From NCBI GenBank assembly GCA_014729375.1, contig WJKA01000124.1:1-7825 (forward strand): a stretch of DNA of 7,825 bases, given 5' to 3'. This stretch comes from Chitinivibrionales bacterium (GTDB lineage Bacteria > Fibrobacterota > Chitinivibrionia > Chitinivibrionales > WJKA01). This document shows, piece by piece, positions 6,558 through 7,825 of this stretch; position 1 is the stretch's first letter; every line of letters starts with the position of its first letter. The translations under genes and the position numbers were made by a program. The notes beneath the pieces are model-generated. The model was not told where the DNA came from and ran no database searches. It saw only the letters and a program-made list of their open reading frames with translations.

Positions 6558-7825
6558 TTATATTTTTTTATAAACCGTTTCGAGATGTACCTTGCGGCTT
6601 CCTTTAACCAGCACAGTATTGCCCGGCCTGATTAGTGATCCGGCAATTGCACCAGCCGCTTCAGGTGAAGCCGCGGTTTTAATCGCTTGCGCTTTCATTC
6701 CCGCTTTCACGGCGCCTTCAGCAATATCGCCGGCATACCTTCCCACAGCAAGCGACCGAACGATTCCATGCTCAAACATCCTTCTGCCAAGCTGCCGGTG
6801 AAGCCGTTTTGATGCATGTCCAAGTTCGAGCATATCCCCGACAATCGCAACCTTGGCACCACGGCCTGCAACATCATCCAGCAATTCAAGGGCGCTTTTC
6901 ATTGATGACGGGTTTGCGTTGTAGCAATCAAGAATGTATTGGGCACCTTTTTTCTTTCTTATCGTTCCCCGAAGAGAAATCGGCCGGATTTCTTTCAATG
7001 CTTTTGCAATCGTTGTTTCGTCCATGCCAAACCGTTTGGCCAGGAAAATTGCCGGAAGAGCGCTGTAGACGAAATGACGTCCCGGCATGCGCAATTCATA
7101 CATTGTATCTTCAACACGGAACCGTGCTTTTGACGAAGAGAGCAGTTGATAATCGGTTGCCCGTATGTCGCATCGGGATGAAAATCCGTATGATATCGTT
7201 TTCACGTCAGTGTCTGCAGCGTGTTTGAAAAGGCGACTATCATCACCGTTAATCAGCAAAAATCCTTTCTTTTTAGTAAGCCCGTCAACAATCTCGAATT
7301 TCGCCCGTGCCGTCCCTTCCAGGCTGCCGAACATTCCGATATGGGCGTATCCGATATTGGTTATCAGTGCGATATCGGGACGCGTTATCATTGAAAGCGT
7401 ATGGATTTCGTGTTTATGGTTGGCGCCCATTTCGATGATTCCGAGCCATTCTTTGCCGGAAAAACCCAGTATGCTGAGCGGAACTCCGATATGGTTGTTG
7501 AAATTGCCTTTTGTCTGGGACAGCGGGTATGCTTTCTGAATTACATGCGCAATGAAATTACGGGTTGTTGTTTTACCGTTTGATCCTGTCAAACCAAGCA
7601 TCAGAATACCGAGTTCTTTTCTGTACATTCCCGCCATTCGCTGGAGCGCTCCGAGTGGATCGTTGACAGCGATCATTTTCTTCTGTTCGCCCGGCGAAAA
7701 CAGTCTTTTCTTCCGGGCCTTCACAACAGCGGCGACTGCGCCGGCGTCAAAAGCAGCGTTTACGTATCGATGCCCGTCATCATTTTCCGTTTCAAGCGCA
7801 ACGAAAACATCCCCGGGATTGATAG
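6558..7825 (-). CDS. murF: UDP-MurNAc-tripeptide--D-Ala-D-Ala ligase MurF (5' end beyond right edge)
   Basis: MurF is a cytoplasmic ligase that uses ATP to add D-Ala-D-Ala to the UDP-MurNAc tripeptide, the last soluble precursor step. The window holds 421 residues; I infer that roughly 30 N-terminal residues lie beyond the edge. The reading frame stays open to the edge, and visible residues 3-10 (PGDVFVAL) and 15-33 (DDGH, then AGAVAAVV) are the conserved N-terminal substrate domain. The GTG at 7724 is therefore an internal codon and not the start. LTGSNGKTTT at visible residues 78-87 is the P-loop. EMGANHKHEI at 131-140, ITNIGYAHIGMFGS at 154-167 and ARAKFEI at 172-178 mark the central domain; the Lys of AKFEI is the likely carbamylated lysine. 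DCYNANPSSMKSAL at 299-312, GDMLELG at 329-335 and VLVKGSRKVHLE at 404-415 belong to the C-terminal domain. The DCYNANP motif separates it from MurE. It is presumably preceded by murE. Confidence 0.96.
   Translation of the reverse strand, partial: INPGDVFVALETENDDGHRYVNAAFDAGAVAAVVKARKKRLFSPGEQKKMIAVNDPLGALQRMAGMYRKELGILMLGLTGSNGKTTTRNFIAHVIQKAYPLSQTKGNFNNHIGVPLSILGFSGKEWLGIIEMGANHKHEIHTLSMITRPDIALITNIGYAHIGMFGSLEGTARAKFEIVDGLTKKKGFLLINGDDSRLFKHAADTDVKTISYGFSSRCDIRATDYQLLSSSKARFRVEDTMYELRMPGRHFVYSALPAIFLAKRFGMDETTIAKALKEIRPISLRGTIRKKKGAQYILDCYNANPSSMKSALELLDDVAGRGAKVAIVGDMLELGHASKRLHRQLGRRMFEHGIVRSLAVGRYAGDIAEGAVKAGMKAQAIKTAASPEAAGAIAGSLIRPGNTVLVKGSRKVHLETVYKKI

Noticed and set aside
6558..6569. 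Programmed frameshift at the seven-adenine run at the end of murF
   Set aside because: The run does not fit the standard slippery heptamer in the murF frame, and a -1 shift would add only a few residues before a stop.
7722..7724. GTG as the start of murF
   Set aside because: The frame continues upstream to the window edge and encodes conserved MurF N-terminal motifs (PGDVFVAL, DDGH), so this codon is an internal valine.
1..7825. A hidden defence, mobile or otherwise novel system
   Set aside because: Nearly every base belongs to one of seven conserved dcw genes in intact frames. No repeats, integrase, tRNA or foreign-looking segment was seen by reading.

Overview
This window is a slice of a bacterial dcw (division and cell wall) cluster. 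All seven genes lie on the minus strand, so transcription runs from the right edge to the left edge. In transcription order they are murF (5' end outside the window), murD, ftsW, murG, murC, ftsQ and ftsA (3' end outside the window). All seven are clear from family motifs. The genes either overlap (ftsW-murG by 4 nt, murG-murC by 14 nt, murC-ftsQ by 8 nt, murD-ftsW probably by 8 nt) or sit 12 to 30 nt apart. They are therefore almost certainly one operon with translational coupling. No stretch longer than about 25-30 bases is non-coding. I see no RNA gene, mobile element, CRISPR array, convincing promoter or convincing operon terminator.

The genes carry lipid II synthesis from the cytoplasm to the division site. 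MurC, MurD and MurF are ATP-dependent ligases: they add L-Ala, D-Glu and the D-Ala-D-Ala dipeptide to UDP-MurNAc. MurG adds GlcNAc to lipid I at the inner face of the membrane. FtsW, a SEDS protein, polymerises lipid II at the septum. FtsQ and FtsA belong to the divisome; FtsA tethers FtsZ to the membrane. Upstream murE and downstream ftsZ would be expected just outside the window, but this cannot be seen.

The main departure from the textbook layout (murE-murF-mraY-murD-ftsW-murG-murC-murB-ftsQ-ftsA-ftsZ) is that mraY is missing between murF and murD and murB is missing between murC and ftsQ. Both junctions are tight and show no remnant, so these genes must lie elsewhere or be replaced.

The organism is a bacterium with a conventional peptidoglycan and FtsA/FtsQ/FtsW-type divisome, and with roughly balanced base composition judged by eye. 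It may be a diderm outside the well-studied Proteobacteria, but the sequence alone does not let me name a phylum. I found no undescribed system. The findings below are modest oddities in an otherwise ordinary essential operon.
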